DNA of 64,000 bases from Corallium rubrum (GCA_964035015.1 OZ036006.1:13296690-13360689); one strand, 5' to 3'; positions 22,063-32,707 are shown, numbered from the stretch's first letter. Numbers and translations are program-made. The notes: generated from the sequence alone by a model not told the origin.

Positions 22063-22391
22063 GCGACAAATTACTGCTCGGCTGTCAGACTAATAGTTTG
22101 TTATTAATTCGAAGGAGAATATATTAAAGTCTAGCACTCTTAAAACATAAGTTTACTTGAAGAAGTATTGTTTATATGCACGTAAATGTCTTAAATTATC
22201 GATTGTGAGTTATTATTTTTTGTTAAAGTTGGATTGAACAAGTTAAAAGACCGACGAAACCGATTATTCTGCGAAGCCGACTGCTGCTCGAGCGCTCCCC
22301 CCTGGAAGCGTCATCGCGAAATTGAATTGGCAGCTATCTTAATTGGCAGTGAATTGGCAGCTGGCGAATTGGCAGCTAACTTCACGGGGTT
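22063..22391 (-). repeat. Inverted copy of subterminal segment 15379-15725
   Basis: Homology runs from ACATTGTAGCGACAAATTAC to CTAACTTCACGGGGTTT and stops about 80 bp before the P2RX7-type gene. That gene's 5' flank is therefore made from a copy of the element's own end, which may supply its promoter. Confidence 0.85.
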
Positions 22392-22473
22392 TCGATTTCA
22401 CTCTACAATAAAATCAATGGAGTTTTCTTCTAGTCGAACTGAAAGACCAGCTATTTTTCAATAAATATAGAAA

Positions 22474-23602
22474 ATGTCTAGTTCAAATTCATTCTCGAGT
22501 GCGTATAGCAACCCTGAGCTTGAATTACCATATGAAATGGAGGGTGAACGCGAAGAAATCGCTTCAAATTTCGAAGTTGAAGTTGACGATGAAGGGGACC
22601 AAGTCGATCCTAATATAGACATGGAGATTGCATGGAGGCATACTTTGACGAACCCATTGCGAATGAAATTTGGCTCGCAGAGTACGAACGAAAGCGGGAA
22701 GAAGAGAATATGAGGCTAGAAGAATTAGAACTTCGTTGGACTGGACGTAAACCCGTAGATTCATGGTAATTTAACGATAAATTTTGCCACTATATCTGAA
22801 TCATATAAAAGTGTTTACAGTTTAATACACGTGTTTGCAATTATTTTATAGATACGACTAGGATACATTATTTTTTATAATCTGTATACTAGGTGTATTT
22901 GTGGAAACTGTAGCATTGAGCTTCTGGAGAATTTGAAAGAATGCTGGTGTTGTAAAGAAATCGAAAAGTGTGTGGAAAGTCTGGCGACCTTGTGTGATGA
23001 CTCTGGCAGTCAGGAACCAAAATGCATCGTGGATCATCCTGGATTTTCAGCAGTTTGCCTGAACAGATGGTCACTAGAGATAGCTGCTGATAACTTCAAA
23101 ACCCGAGATGGTCATCGGTATAAGCAAAGTGGCTCAAAAGAAAGGTAAATACTGCACTTTTTTATACTTTATAATACACCTGCATGGTCATGAAACCATA
23201 CAGCAAACTACATAATATGTAGCAAAATTACATGTATATACAGTATAGTTCATTGAATTGGCCAGAGTGCAGTCCCACTTGAGGTTTGAGCAGTGCTAAG
23301 TGTGCATAATATTGAATGTTCAGTTTTGTATGCTGTCTAAATAGATGTTTCAAGCAAAGATCATACTCAGATTATTGTACATGTGGAGACAACGTGTAAA
23401 TCACCTATATTGTCAATTTAGATTTCTTCGCGTGGTTGCATACCGCCAATTTACCAGACTGATACATGGTCGATTGAGAGATAAGAGGATACCATTGCCT
23501 TCTTGTGCATATAATGCTATACGATCAACCCATAAACCAAAACAAGTTGAACAGTTTACTGGATATGATGAACTAGAATCCAATGATGATAATGAAAACT
23601 AA
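22474..23602 (+). CDS. P2RX7 C-terminal-domain protein, 3 exons
   Basis: Exons are about 22474-22765, 22893-23144 and 23422-23602. All introns are GT-AG and phases fit. Exon 2 has the cysteine-rich core CICGNC...CWCCKEI and KCIVDHPGFSAVCLN. Exon 3 has VAYRQFTRLIHGRL and PLPSCAYNAIR. These are hallmarks of the zinc-binding intracellular (ballast) domain of P2X7 receptors, which also occurs alone in many invertebrate proteins; no channel part is present. Exon 1 from the ATG at 22474 is acidic but shifts frame near 22620-22632. Either one base was lost or the true start is the ATG at 22632 (MEAYFDEP). The gene ends 76 bp from the convergent transposase stop. Confidence 0.8.
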
Positions 23603-23677
23603 CACTAGAGAATATCACAAAATGTACAATAAAGATCAACATTGATTTGTATAGAAATATATTTTTTTGTTTATACA

Positions 23678-26600
23678 TCAATCTTTCATATTCCATGGGC
23701 AATTTAGCACATTTTTGTGCCCTTTCATGGGCTGCTTGCACAATCTGCATCTTGGTGTACTTCTGGGCTTGGTACTGCCACTGGTTCCACATCCCTGACT
23801 GCTGGATGGAACATCAGAAACTAAACTAATAATAATAATATAAATGTCACAAATAGCATATTGTCAACTTTAACCTGTCAATGTACTGTACTATTGTTTT
23901 GAAGTCAAAAGGTTTGTGGTGTTCATGAATTTTGCTAATGGATTATTTCTTGCTGGTTCAAGCTGCATCTTTGAAACATAATAATACCTGGATTTAATAT
24001 AATACCTGGATTTAATATAATACCTGGATTTAATATAATACCTGGATTTAATATAATAATTTAAATACCTGGATTTGTTGGAGGCACATCCTCAAGTTGC
24101 ATGGTATCTCTTGCTTTTTTCTTCTGAATTGCTTCTGCTCTTGGCTGCTTATCAAGCATGGTATTCATGGGAAGAGGTGTTTGCTCCTTGAGTGTCTTTT
24201 CTGCAGCTTCAAGCTTATCATTTAAAATACCATCTACCATGGTATCAAAAATGTCATGTACATAGTCTATAACCAAAAAATGTTACATCAGTGTATTAGC
24301 TTTCAATCAAACTCATCAACCCTATTCATGCCCAACACTTTTCCATTGAGTATTGAAATCTCCATGTGTTAGATAAACTAAAATAACAAAATAGAGTGCA
24401 TGGTAGTGTAATGGACTCAAATCATTATCCTCAAAAGCCTTCTTTTGAGAATTGAATGAATAAGGCAAGTACAATAGTATCAGGGGGACTAACCAAAGTT
24501 TTGCTTTACAGGAACGTTCCTGACCACTGCTACTCCATTCATGAACTTTGGGTATGTTACATTAACTTGCTCGTTACCATCTTTCATTCTTGTTTCACGA
24601 GAAAGATTATTGTTGAAGTGAATGGCAGCAATTGCATGTCTAGAAGAACACAATCATACAATATGTTATATTCAGTCATCTATACAGGTGTATGTCATAT
24701 TTATTCATGCAAAATGTAGGTAATGATGAAACCTTAGTGCTTCTAAATTTCCCACCTACAAAACATTGCCCTGTAACTATAACCGATCATCTTCGGAGAA
24801 AATTGGTTTAGGACGGAGTGGAATCCCTCCAAACAACTTGTCTGTGCAATAGGGGACGCTTGCTTGATTCCTTTCATTAGCCTCTTGTTGGTCAATGCTG
24901 AACACATTTTCTCATATGCAATGGAATCTAAAAATAACATGCATGTCATAACAATATTTAGGGAGCATTTTTGGATGTATTCCTAATCCTGGATATCATC
25001 TCTGCTCAGGGTACCATTTCTTTAATAGTGAGCAAAAATAGGTTTTAATCAAGTTAATGTACCTTTGTCTAACCATTGCCGTGGTTGAATGTTATCACCG
25101 TGTGCACACTTGTTGAACAGGGGATTGTCCAAAGTATCATGTTTGTTCACTACATGACTGAGAAATGATGTGAATTTCGCCCAAATGACTTCACCATTTC
25201 CACTTATTGTTGTTCTGGCACTCCAGTATAGGTGGTTTGTACAAGGCTTTATCCAGATGGTTATCGCTTCACACCCACTAACTTTGGAGATCTTTGTCAA
25301 TACCTTAGTAATCTCTATAAAGAAAGGATATTATTAACCCATTAAGGTAATGCCAGATATTTTTCTCACTCTAAATAATTTTACTTATCAAGGGAATTAG
25401 ATGTATCTGTCTTACAGTAATTGGGTAAACACAGTTAAAGTAATGTTAGCATCTTGTAACAGTAATTAGAAACATACTTTTCTTTAGATGCCAAATGTCA
25501 AAGTAATGTTTGATGTTTGGCAACTTTTCCCTCATATGTTTGGCTATAGCCGAATGTCTATCAGACACAAATGTCTTCAACGCCAGGCCCAAACCAAGCA
25601 AATACTCCATGCTTCTCATAAACCCAGCATACTCCATTGCTGGACTACTGCCAACTTCATTTCTCTAGTGAAATCAGAAAAAGAGAACTGTTAGTATGAT
25701 TATTACATGTACAAGCAAAAATGCATTGAGAAAACCTGCACATAAATTACTGTACTTTTATCTACCCACATTTTACCTGCATCAAGACAAAATGAATGAT
25801 GAATGGCACGGTGCAGCAAAATACAGTGTATGCACGGAACTTAGCACGGTGTCCCATACTGTCATGTCGGTCATCCCCAGCAATGACAAGTTCTCCACGT
25901 TTTTTTATCTCATCAACCAATCCCACCTGGTACTTTTTCCAATGCAGGTAAATTGATGGGAATAATTTTTCCTATAAAGAAAATATCGACAGTATGGTTA
26001 CCTAGCCTAGTTAGGCAAGAAAAGTAAGGTGCCTAAAAGGAAACATGAGTGCCTAATATCCATTCACAGCAATATTTTCAGCCATAATATAATAATCATC
26101 ACTCCAAACATACTCGTTGATATATATATAATATCTTGACACCGAAACACATTTCATTCCCATGTGATGGAACACTCTAAAAACCTTGCTTGCTGATGCC
26201 CCAGAACAATTGTCCCAAAACTGAGCAACAGGTTACCAGCTGCAATCTGAGTCCCAGGAAAATTAGGTTGACTAAACCAGGATCTTTTCTTTCCACAATG
26301 AGGGTTTACACATGTTGTAATCACTTCAGCCATTGTACCATTTGCATTCACTTCTACAACGGTCTTCTCAGATTTACATATACGGCAAATTTGGAAGAGG
26401 GACAACAGCTGTGTGAGGAATACAATGAACTTTGGCTCAGTCCTAACATCATAATCCTTAATGGTAACCCTGAAATATTAAATAATAAATAGACTCAGCA
26501 GAACATGGACGTGCAATTGCACAAATATTATCCACATTACAACAAAAAAATAAAATTGGCATGTATTTAACATTTACTTTTGAGGGTGCACTGTGGTGTC

Positions 26601-28403
26601 TTCATAGGTTTCTGTATCTGTTGTGTCTGTGTCTGTGTCTGTGTCTGTGTCTGTGTCTGTGTCTGTGTCTGTGTCTGTGTCTGTGTCTGTGTCTGTGTCT
26701 GTGTCTGTGTCTGTGTCTGTGTCTGTGTCTGTGTCTGTGTCTGTGTCTGTGTCTGTGTCTGTGTCTGTGTCTGTGTCTGTGTCTGTGTCTGTTTCTGCAC
26801 CAACATCGAACGGCTCATCTGAGTGCTCCTCTTCAGACAGGCTGGAGTCTTCCTCGCTTTCGAGGTAGTCATCTGCTTCAGGCTGGCTGGCACTATCATC
26901 TCCTCCTACACCTAAATTTAACAATTGCCATTAATTATTAAATTGCAATAATCTTCCCAGGTTGGCGAGTATAGAATTGTCTGGCATTAGACATAGTATG
27001 TAACAAACTAACAAAGTAGGGTTAACCAGATCACACTGTACAGTACTGTAACACATTAATTTGTGGAAAATATATAAACATGGAAAGACCCATACTGTAT
27101 TATATTTTAGAATTCTACAGCAGGGAAGAATTTTTCAACTTACTTACATAAAATAACGAGGTAAATAAGTATAGTATGCTTACTTTTATCCCTTTTCAAA
27201 GTGCTCAGCTCTTTACGTGCAGCTGTTAGTTTCAGTTTAGTGGTCAGCCAGACGTTGTGTAATCTTCTGTTTTCCTTCTTTATGGATTCACAGTTTTCAC
27301 ATTGCCCCACCTCTGCTTCTCCAGCTGGTCTTGAAGACTACAAAAAATGTCAGTTATATACGTACATTATCAGCTTGAAACAATTCACATACATTGAACT
27401 GGTACAGTATACAATATATATGGTGGCTATATCTTAATTGTTCTACCAAATTATTTTACTCATTAGGTGTTGAATTTGCCTCATGACACAGTACTACTAT
27501 ACATATAGTAGGTTGAGTAAAGACAGGCTACCATACTGAAATTTGAACCTTACAAAAAACCACAGACAGGAAACAGCATGTTAATGCCTGTCTGTGTCAC
27601 TTGTCAGACATGTATTTGGGTTTTTGAAAGTTGACACAAATGACAGGCAAGCTCACCATTGTTTCTGTCTCCATATCACTACTGCCAGGTTCATTCATAT
27701 AACCTTCCATATACCCAGCTGATGAAGTTGAAGCACCTGCATCATCTTTGGGCACTGTTGGTTCGTTTTCACTCTATATCAAACACAAACCAAAACATAT
27801 GTCATAAATGAAACTGAACCAATATCAAATTTCATCTCATGAAGGCATGTTTGTCTCATATTTTCATCTGTTGAAGGAATTTTCGTGTTCAAATATATAC
27901 TTGTAGCTGAACTGCTGTCTTTAATGAGAGGTTGAAACACTTCAATTCCATACTTACAATATATATATATGCAAATTTCAGTGGCGCAATTTAACTTTAA
28001 TTATTCAAAATTGTGATCGTATAAACATCAATATACAGCTTACCTTCCTGCGCTTACTCATGCGCTGCGTGCGTTCACTTTTCGAGCTTCCCTCGTTAAA
28101 TTTGTCCATTGTGGGAAATACTGACACCCCATGCTCATCCTTCTTGAGTCTAGGGGTCTTGTACTTCATCACTGTGGCCGATCCGTACTCAAAGCAGTCC
28201 TCGGTGAAGTGCTTTGAGCACACAACTGACGAACGTATCGGTGCCCACTTGTCTCTTCTGCGTTTAACAAAGTCCACCCATTTCTTCCTCCGTTTTACCA
28301 AAATAGGCGTGTTATCGCCCCAGAAAGGTATCTGATAGACATAGATACCCTTCGCGCTATCTGCCGTGTCAGAACAGCCAAAAACGACACATCGTTCAGG
28401 CAT
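23678..28403 (-). CDS. THAP-domain Kolobok transposase, ~12 exons
   Basis: Inferred exons are 28403-28044, 27773-27657, 27337-27184, 26911-26578, 26469-~26110, ~25963-25777, 25664-25478, 25314-25063, 24927-24756, 24639-24494, 24266-24069 and 23820-23678. Exon 1 is a THAP zinc finger (MPERCVVFGC ... CSKHF). Exon 5 carries a zinc pair (CRICKS, CVNPHC). Acidic DDE candidates are GDDRHDSMGH (exon 6), VSDRHSAI and FDIWHLKK (exon 7) and TSCLEGFHSVLN (exon 9). The last exon encodes CRLCKQPMKGHKNVLNC. Splice phases agree except for exon 5, where the frame shifts near 26220 before SASKVFRVF and the 3' junction is unclear. It is probably one lesion from intact. Confidence 0.8.
23986..24069 (-). repeat. 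18-bp repeat duplicating a 5' splice site
   Basis: ACCTGGATTT occurs at 23986, 24004, 24022 and 24040 (18-bp period) and at 24067. The 24067 copy, read on the minus strand, is the exon-11 donor AAATCCAG|GTATT. The four intronic copies therefore recreate the same donor downstream. Confidence 0.8.
26622..26792 (-). repeat. (ACAGAC)n coding for Thr-Asp repeats
   Basis: About 28 copies of GTGTCT (plus strand) lie wholly within exon 4 of the Kolobok transposase. They give a (TD)n stretch of about 55 residues after a serine/glutamate-rich segment. Because the unit is six bases, length changes keep the frame. Confidence 0.9.
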
Positions 28404-28469
28404 AATTGTAAGATTTTGGCTGTGATGTTGTCTCTTTGTAATACAATCTATAGTAATTTTCTGGAGACG

Positions 28470-28663
28470 CGTTCCTGGGATCCAGGCCTCCGGTGTTATT
28501 TTGGAGGCGCGGCTTTTTATCTCGAAAAGGCCCAAATCTGCATGTTTGAGCCGTTATATCTCCGAAACTAAAAGTCTAAATCAAAATCTAATCTAGCACT
28601 TATTAACTAACTTTTTAAGCTCTATCCGAATCACCAAAAACCCATTTTGGGGTTATAAGCACT
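28470..28663 (-). repeat. Kolobok right TIR
   Basis: This is the inverse of 15193-15378, ending at GGGGTTATAAGCACT just before TTAA (28664-28667). The THAP gene's ATG (28403) is about 70 bp inside it, so the TIR is likely to hold that promoter. Confidence 0.85.
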
Positions 28664-29438
28664 TTAACTGGACTTGGTAATTGTCTAGCCCTTGGGGGCA
28701 GATCTTATCATCATTTGAACCGTCAGCTGTTAACAAACAGCCAGTTTTTTCAAACAATCTTCTAAAAAATTCTTTATTTTTACTTAGCTCCCTCCATGCC
28801 TCTGCTGTCCACTTTGTCATAAGGATCCTTCTGTCTCTGGCTGAGAGTTTGTCATGCCATTTTTCTAGATTTTGGTCCTCCTCCAACCACCTTTCCATTT
28901 CTGCGGCTATTTTTGCTTTCATTATTTTTCCACATCCTGCGTCAACTGGCTGGATCTTATCCGTGTGATTTTCAGGAAGCATGTACACTGATGCATTGAT
29001 TTCATTTCTGCATGCTTGGTGAAATGTCTTGCTTTGCTGGAAACCAACATTATCAACAAAGATAACCTTGTCATCTTTGTCTTTTCCAATCCCAGGAACA
29101 AGTGTTTGTTTGACCCACTGCATATTTACCTCTGTATCCATCCAAGCAGATGGCTGGTAAAACACATCAACTCCCTTGTCATACTGTTCCTTTTCAAAGA
29201 TACTTCAATTCCCCTTTCCCCTGAATACGGTGGCTGGCTTGACATTTTGTTCACCTTCGGCACGTATACAAAGTTGTAGGGTAGCTTGCCTTTCATCTAA
29301 GCCAGACGATGGTTGTGACACCCATACCTGCTTGCTAGCCAATGTATCATAAGTTGTTTCTTGCCCAGTTACAAATGGAAGGGGCACCTGATCAATGTTA
29401 TATCTGTTCTTGGGTAGCCATCTTCCATATTTTGGATC

Positions 29439-29645
29439 AATAGAAGACCTAATTTAAAGATAAAAATTAATGCCCAGCAAATGACTTTGAGACAAGACAT
29501 AATATATATAAGAAATTTAATTGCTAACGTTTCGTTGCTTGCAGCGCAACATCATCAGAGCGGTTTAAGATTACATATTAAAATAATTGGTAAAAAAAAT
29601 AATAAATAATAAAAATAATTAAAAATAATTAATAATAGAAGACCT
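29439..29645 (-). mobile_element. Short hammerhead-bearing retroelement insert
   Basis: A ~183-bp body (29451-29633) lies between two copies of AATAGAAGACCT (29439-29450 and 29634-29645). It contains a hammerhead-like core and ends in an AAT/AAATAATT-rich run. Removing it with one duplicate joins RRNRSSI to DPKYGRW in frame, so it is an insertion and not an intron. Hammerhead plus a 12-bp duplication suggests a truncated Penelope-like or related non-autonomous retroelement. Confidence 0.7.
29523..29563 (-). ncRNA. Hammerhead-like ribozyme motif 1
   Basis: On the minus strand: GCT - CTGATGA - T - GTTGC(loop)GCAAC - GAAA - CGTT - AGC. Stem I is 3 bp, stem II 5 bp, and stem III is the minimal A-C/G-U pair typical of Penelope-associated hammerheads. 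One extra base (T) separates CTGATGA from stem II. Confidence 0.55.
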
Positions 29646-30778
29646 GTTTCTTCTCCTTTGTGTTTTTGAAGATTTCCTCAAATTCCTGTGAAACTTCTGT
29701 ATAGTACTCCTACCATCATCTGCAGAATCTTTCTTTTTGTTTGTGCGACGTCTGAGCACAATGCCATGTCGTTTCTTGAATCGCTGAAACCAGTTTTGAC
29801 TGCCTTTAAACCTTTCTGCTGCCTCTTTACCGTAACACATTTCGATTTTAGATTTCATTGTTTTCGTAATCCAAAGTTTAGAAACTTTTCTGCCTGCTGC
29901 TCTACGCAGTTTAAATTCTGATACCAGAAGTTTTGATGCCCGAGAGTACTTTTCCATATGTTTTGATCGGTTATCAGTAATTCTCCGCTTTCGTCTAGCA
30001 GCTGTGGTTGGGCCCGTGTTTTTCCTGTATTTGTTGAGGACTAGTTGTTCTTGTAATCGGTCTCTTTCTTTGTTCCATTTTGTCACGAAGGATTTGCTGA
30101 CTCCCCTTTCCTTTGCAACTGCTAAAAATTTGCCCACCTTGCCCTTGGTTTTGATTTGATCCAAACAGTCAAGAGTTTTTATTTTAAAGTCCAGGGTGTA
30201 CGAGTTCCGTTTAGAACTTCCTCTTCGCTTTTCCTGTTGTTGTGGCCTTTGGCCTTGTCCTGACTGGCCATTAATATTGAATTCTTTGCCTGATTCAGAT
30301 TGACGATTGTCAAGATTCTCTAATGAATCTGTCTGCAACACTCCAGATGGTCCTTGGCTTAAACTACGATGAGTGTTACCAGCCGCAGCAGCAGACTGAA
30401 TTTCATGTTTTAGGCGCACGTGAATGTTAAGATACTGCTCTCCTGTAAACGATTTTTCACAGATGTTGCATTTCAAAGATTTACTGCTCAGTTCAACTGA
30501 CTTTCCTAATGTTTCTGTGATGTCGTAAAGCCGTCCATCTTTCAGTTCTACTGACTTTTTGATACCACAATCGAATAATGTACGATTCATTTGCATAGAC
30601 TGTAGCTACAATGGCACTGGATTGGCAAGATATGATCATGTGAATGCCATGAAAGAGAGACGAGTCAGACGACTGGGTACGAGTCAGACACTCTTGTAAG
30701 AACCGTTCCGCCATCTTGGATATTTCTTGCTAGTTTTTCAAAGAAAATATACTAAAATACCGACATTTCTCTGCAAGA

Positions 30779-31183
30779 ATGGAAAATGAGTATGGAATTT
30801 ATGTAGAGGCAAGCATCCGTGGTTATCATGCATATTTTCAAACTTCAACTGTTTACATTGGTGAGATACTTACCTGTGAAGTGGAATCCGACAATGAATA
30901 TGACAAATATGCTGTGGTAGTTAAGAATGAAGATGGCTACACTGTAGGGCATGTTCCAATCGAATTGTCAAAAACCTTTCACAAATTTTTAGTGGACTAT
31001 GGTGAACTTGAGGCTGAATGCATTGGGAGTAAATACAATGAAGGGGAAGGCAAAGGTCTAGAAATACCAGTGGACTATAAACTTATTGGAAATGCTGGTT
31101 ATCTGGAACAACTTCTTAAAAAGCTCAAGAATATTGAAATATCTAGCAACTGGAAACTTACTGATGTCATAAAATTAAGTTAG
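30779..31183 (+). CDS. HIRAN-domain protein carried by pogo element
   Basis: This single-exon, intact frame of 134 aa begins at an ATG 182 bp from the divergent transposase ATG. Residues ~10-105 fit a HIRAN domain: TVYIGEILTCEVESDNEYDKYAVVV-type core (Asn...Asp-Ala/Val signature NEYDKYAVVV), then GHVPIELSKTFHKFL and a GLEIPVDY segment. HIRAN domains bind 3' ends of DNA in HLTF/Rad5 proteins and occur as stand-alone proteins in invertebrates. The two genes share one short intergenic region, so it is probably an accessory gene of the transposon. It is intact while the transposase is broken, which is notable. Confidence 0.75.
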   Translation: MENEYGIYVEASIRGYHAYFQTSTVYIGEILTCEVESDNEYDKYAVVVKNEDGYTVGHVPIELSKTFHKFLVDYGELEAECIGSKYNEGEGKGLEIPVDYKLIGNAGYLEQLLKKLKNIEISSNWKLTDVIKLS

Positions 31184-31576
31184 ATTCCTTACTTCTTCAC
31201 TTTTGTACTGGACATTGTCACTTGTTTTTCCTGTTCATGTTAATATGGTTGATGCATAGCATATATTTTATACCCATCAAGTACTGAGTGAGCAAAGGGC
31301 CATCATGATGTAAGTTTTTTGAATATAGTTATGCAAGTTGAATTATGCTGTGAATTGATTGCTGTTTTGATAAAATAAATGCATGCATGGTGTGGTTGAA
31401 AGACATAATTCCTGCTAGCAAGATTACAGTATTTTGTTTTCTTCCTAGTACCTGCTTACTAATTCAGATAAAAGTTTAATAAGGTTTTTTAAGAACCAGT
31501 TTCATTTGTCAGCCTGAAGTGGTTCTTGTATTTTGGGTGCTTAATTGCCCAAGTTTCAGGCTGGTGGATCTTAACC

Positions 31577-31605
31577 CACTGGTTCTTTTATGCGGGGTTT
31601 TACTG
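31577..31605 (-). repeat. pogo element right TIR
   Basis: This is the exact inverse of 14955-14983, followed by TA (31606-31607). The 400 bp between the HIRAN stop and this TIR contain a CAGCCTGAAGTGGTTCTT subterminal motif at about 31510 and no gene. Confidence 0.92.
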
Positions 31606-31691
31606 TATATTGTTTTTTTAAACATGTAGTAAATTACCTTTCCCTTATAGTGTAAGGTATGTCAAGTTTTAGAAGTATGTCATATACCAAA

Positions 31692-32039
31692 CGAGAGATG
31701 TGTGTTCTTAATTGTTTCGATATTTTCAGACAGTATATTTTCTGGGACAGGGTCGATCATGATTTGGGCGTTGGTTAACAATTCTTTGACAAAGGTTGTC
31801 TTCCCAGTCTTGGTCCCCCCAGAGACCAAGAGCCCAAAGGGATGTGTTAATTATATGGAGTACGTCTTTTTGTTGTCTTGGTAATTCGATGCGGTTCCAT
31901 CAAATTGAGAATGCTTAAATGTAGAATCAGTATACATCGTTTGTATTGGCCGATCTCTCCCATGCAGGACCTTTGCGTGGCGTTTTACATTGAATTGTCT
32001 TGAAAAGCTCTTTCCGCAAATAATACAAGCGTTAGGCAT
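31692..32039 (-). pseudogene. 5' fragment of a second zinc-finger/ATPase gene
   Basis: From the ATG at about 32039 a C2H2 finger (CIICGKSFSRQFNVKRH) is encoded. After a frame change near 31855 comes HPFGLLVSGGTKTGKT, a Walker A motif, then FVKELLTNAQIMIDP. Order and spacing match the ATPase at 11245-12582. The coding similarity stops by about 31690, so Walker B and the rest are missing. It is a fragment of a related but different Polinton-like element. Confidence 0.75.
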
Positions 32040-32183
32040 GTTCACACAACAACTCTCAAATTACTTGTGAAAATTTCTGGGAGAAAAGTAAGATTATATC
32101 CTTGAGTTTCTTCTCTAATGCGTGTGGGATACCAAAACGAACCAATGCGCATGCGTAACTGGACGTCACTTGGACGTTAGTTA

Positions 32184-32707
32184 AGCCGTGTTTACACGGC
32201 CAAAATTTAAGCGGGATCTGAGCCACATCTGAGTTTAAGCCGGCTTAAAATGTCCGTGTAAACAGACCGGCGTAAATTAATCGCGATTAGTTTGTACTAC
32301 CTCAAGGAGGTGGATTAAACTGAGCACGATCAGTTAATCGCGCTTAACTTGGCCGTGTAAACGCAACGGGATTGAAAAACGCTTGCTATTAATACGGTGT
32401 TATTAATACGATAAAATGCATTTTTGCCTGCTGTAGAAGCTTCCATCTAGCTATTCTTTGTACCTTTGTTTCTTTCTTTCTTTTGGCTATTACTCTTTCT
32501 CGTGTACCGATGTCTTCCGTTGTTCTTTGACGCACGCTACCCATACGAAGTTTCCGAAACCAAAAACATAGTTCGTCCGCCATGTTGAATAATGGTGTAC
32601 GTGTTTTAGTAAGGGATTATTAAATGACCGTGTAAACGCACCAAGGTGACGCATTTTAAGCACTCTTAACTTAAGCGTGCTTAAATTTTGGCCGTGTAAA
32701 CACGGCT
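32184..32707. mobile_element. PIF/Harbinger-like MITE
   Basis: TIRs start AGCCGTGTTTACACGGCCAA (about 29 bp, inverted at 32679-32707) and the flanks are TTA (32181-32183 and 32708-32710). The right arm of the surrounding palindrome carries the empty site GTTAGTTAGACGC, confirming TTA as the duplication. A minus frame at 32389-32583 (64 aa, basic, MADELCFWFRKL) is intact but unrecognised. Confidence 0.88.

Larger units (their letters stand above)
15193..28663. mobile_element. Kolobok-type THAP transposon nested in pogo
   Basis: A 13.47-kb insert is flanked by TTAA at 15189-15192 and 28664-28667. Ends are ACTGCTTATAACCCCAAAAT on the left and AGTGCTTATAACCCCAAAAT on the right (inverted), and TIR homology extends about 180 bp. 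TTAA duplication plus a THAP-bearing DDE transposase is characteristic of the Kolobok superfamily. Genes are a THAP transposase (minus) and a P2RX7-domain protein (plus), tail to tail. The left half is filled by inverted arrays of a 199-bp repeat. Insertion hit the 3' end of the pogo transposase gene. Confidence 0.88.
28664..30596 (-). pseudogene. pogo/Tigger DDE transposase, broken
   Basis: The start is the ATG at 30596. An N-terminal C2H2 finger (CNICEKSFTGEQYLNIHVRLKH) is followed by a psq/CENP-B-type helix-turn-helix region (YTLDFKIKTLDCLDQI; SQNWFQRFKKRHGI). The DDE_1 core comes after the small insertion: YGRWLPKNRYNIDQVPLPF (first Asp), IFVDNVGFQ (second) and IQPVDAGCGK (third). Three lesions are visible: a retroelement at 29451-29633, an in-frame TGA near 29207 before SIFEKEQYDKG, and the Kolobok insertion that removes the last few residues. 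The gene diverges from the HIRAN gene. Confidence 0.85.
14955..31605. mobile_element. pogo/Tigger-type transposon, outer element
   Basis: Perfect 29-bp TIRs (14955-14983 and 31577-31605) start CAGTAAAACCCCGCATAAAA and are flanked by TA on both sides (14953-14954, 31606-31607), as expected for Tc1/mariner-pogo elements. Subterminal GGCTGAAGTGGTTCTT motifs occur near both ends. Without the Kolobok insert and the small retroelement insert, the element is about 3 kb. It carries a DDE transposase (minus strand) and a divergent HIRAN gene. Confidence 0.9.

Noticed and set aside
22234..22464. Frame with RRNRLFCEADCC considered as the P2RX7-type N-terminus
   Set aside because: The same frame occurs at 15260-15535 as part of a non-coding inverted subterminal repeat and is not joined in phase to the P2RX7-type exons.
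26561..26941. Cys-Leu, Val-Ser and Cys-Val repeat proteins on the plus strand
   Set aside because: They are antisense readings of the GTGTCT microsatellite. The minus-strand (TD)n frame fits the spliced transposase.
28018..28662. THAP gene start upstream at about 28535 (MGLFEIKSRASK)
   Set aside because: That leader lies in the TIR. The THAP domain begins at MPERC (ATG at 28403), where THAP proteins normally start.
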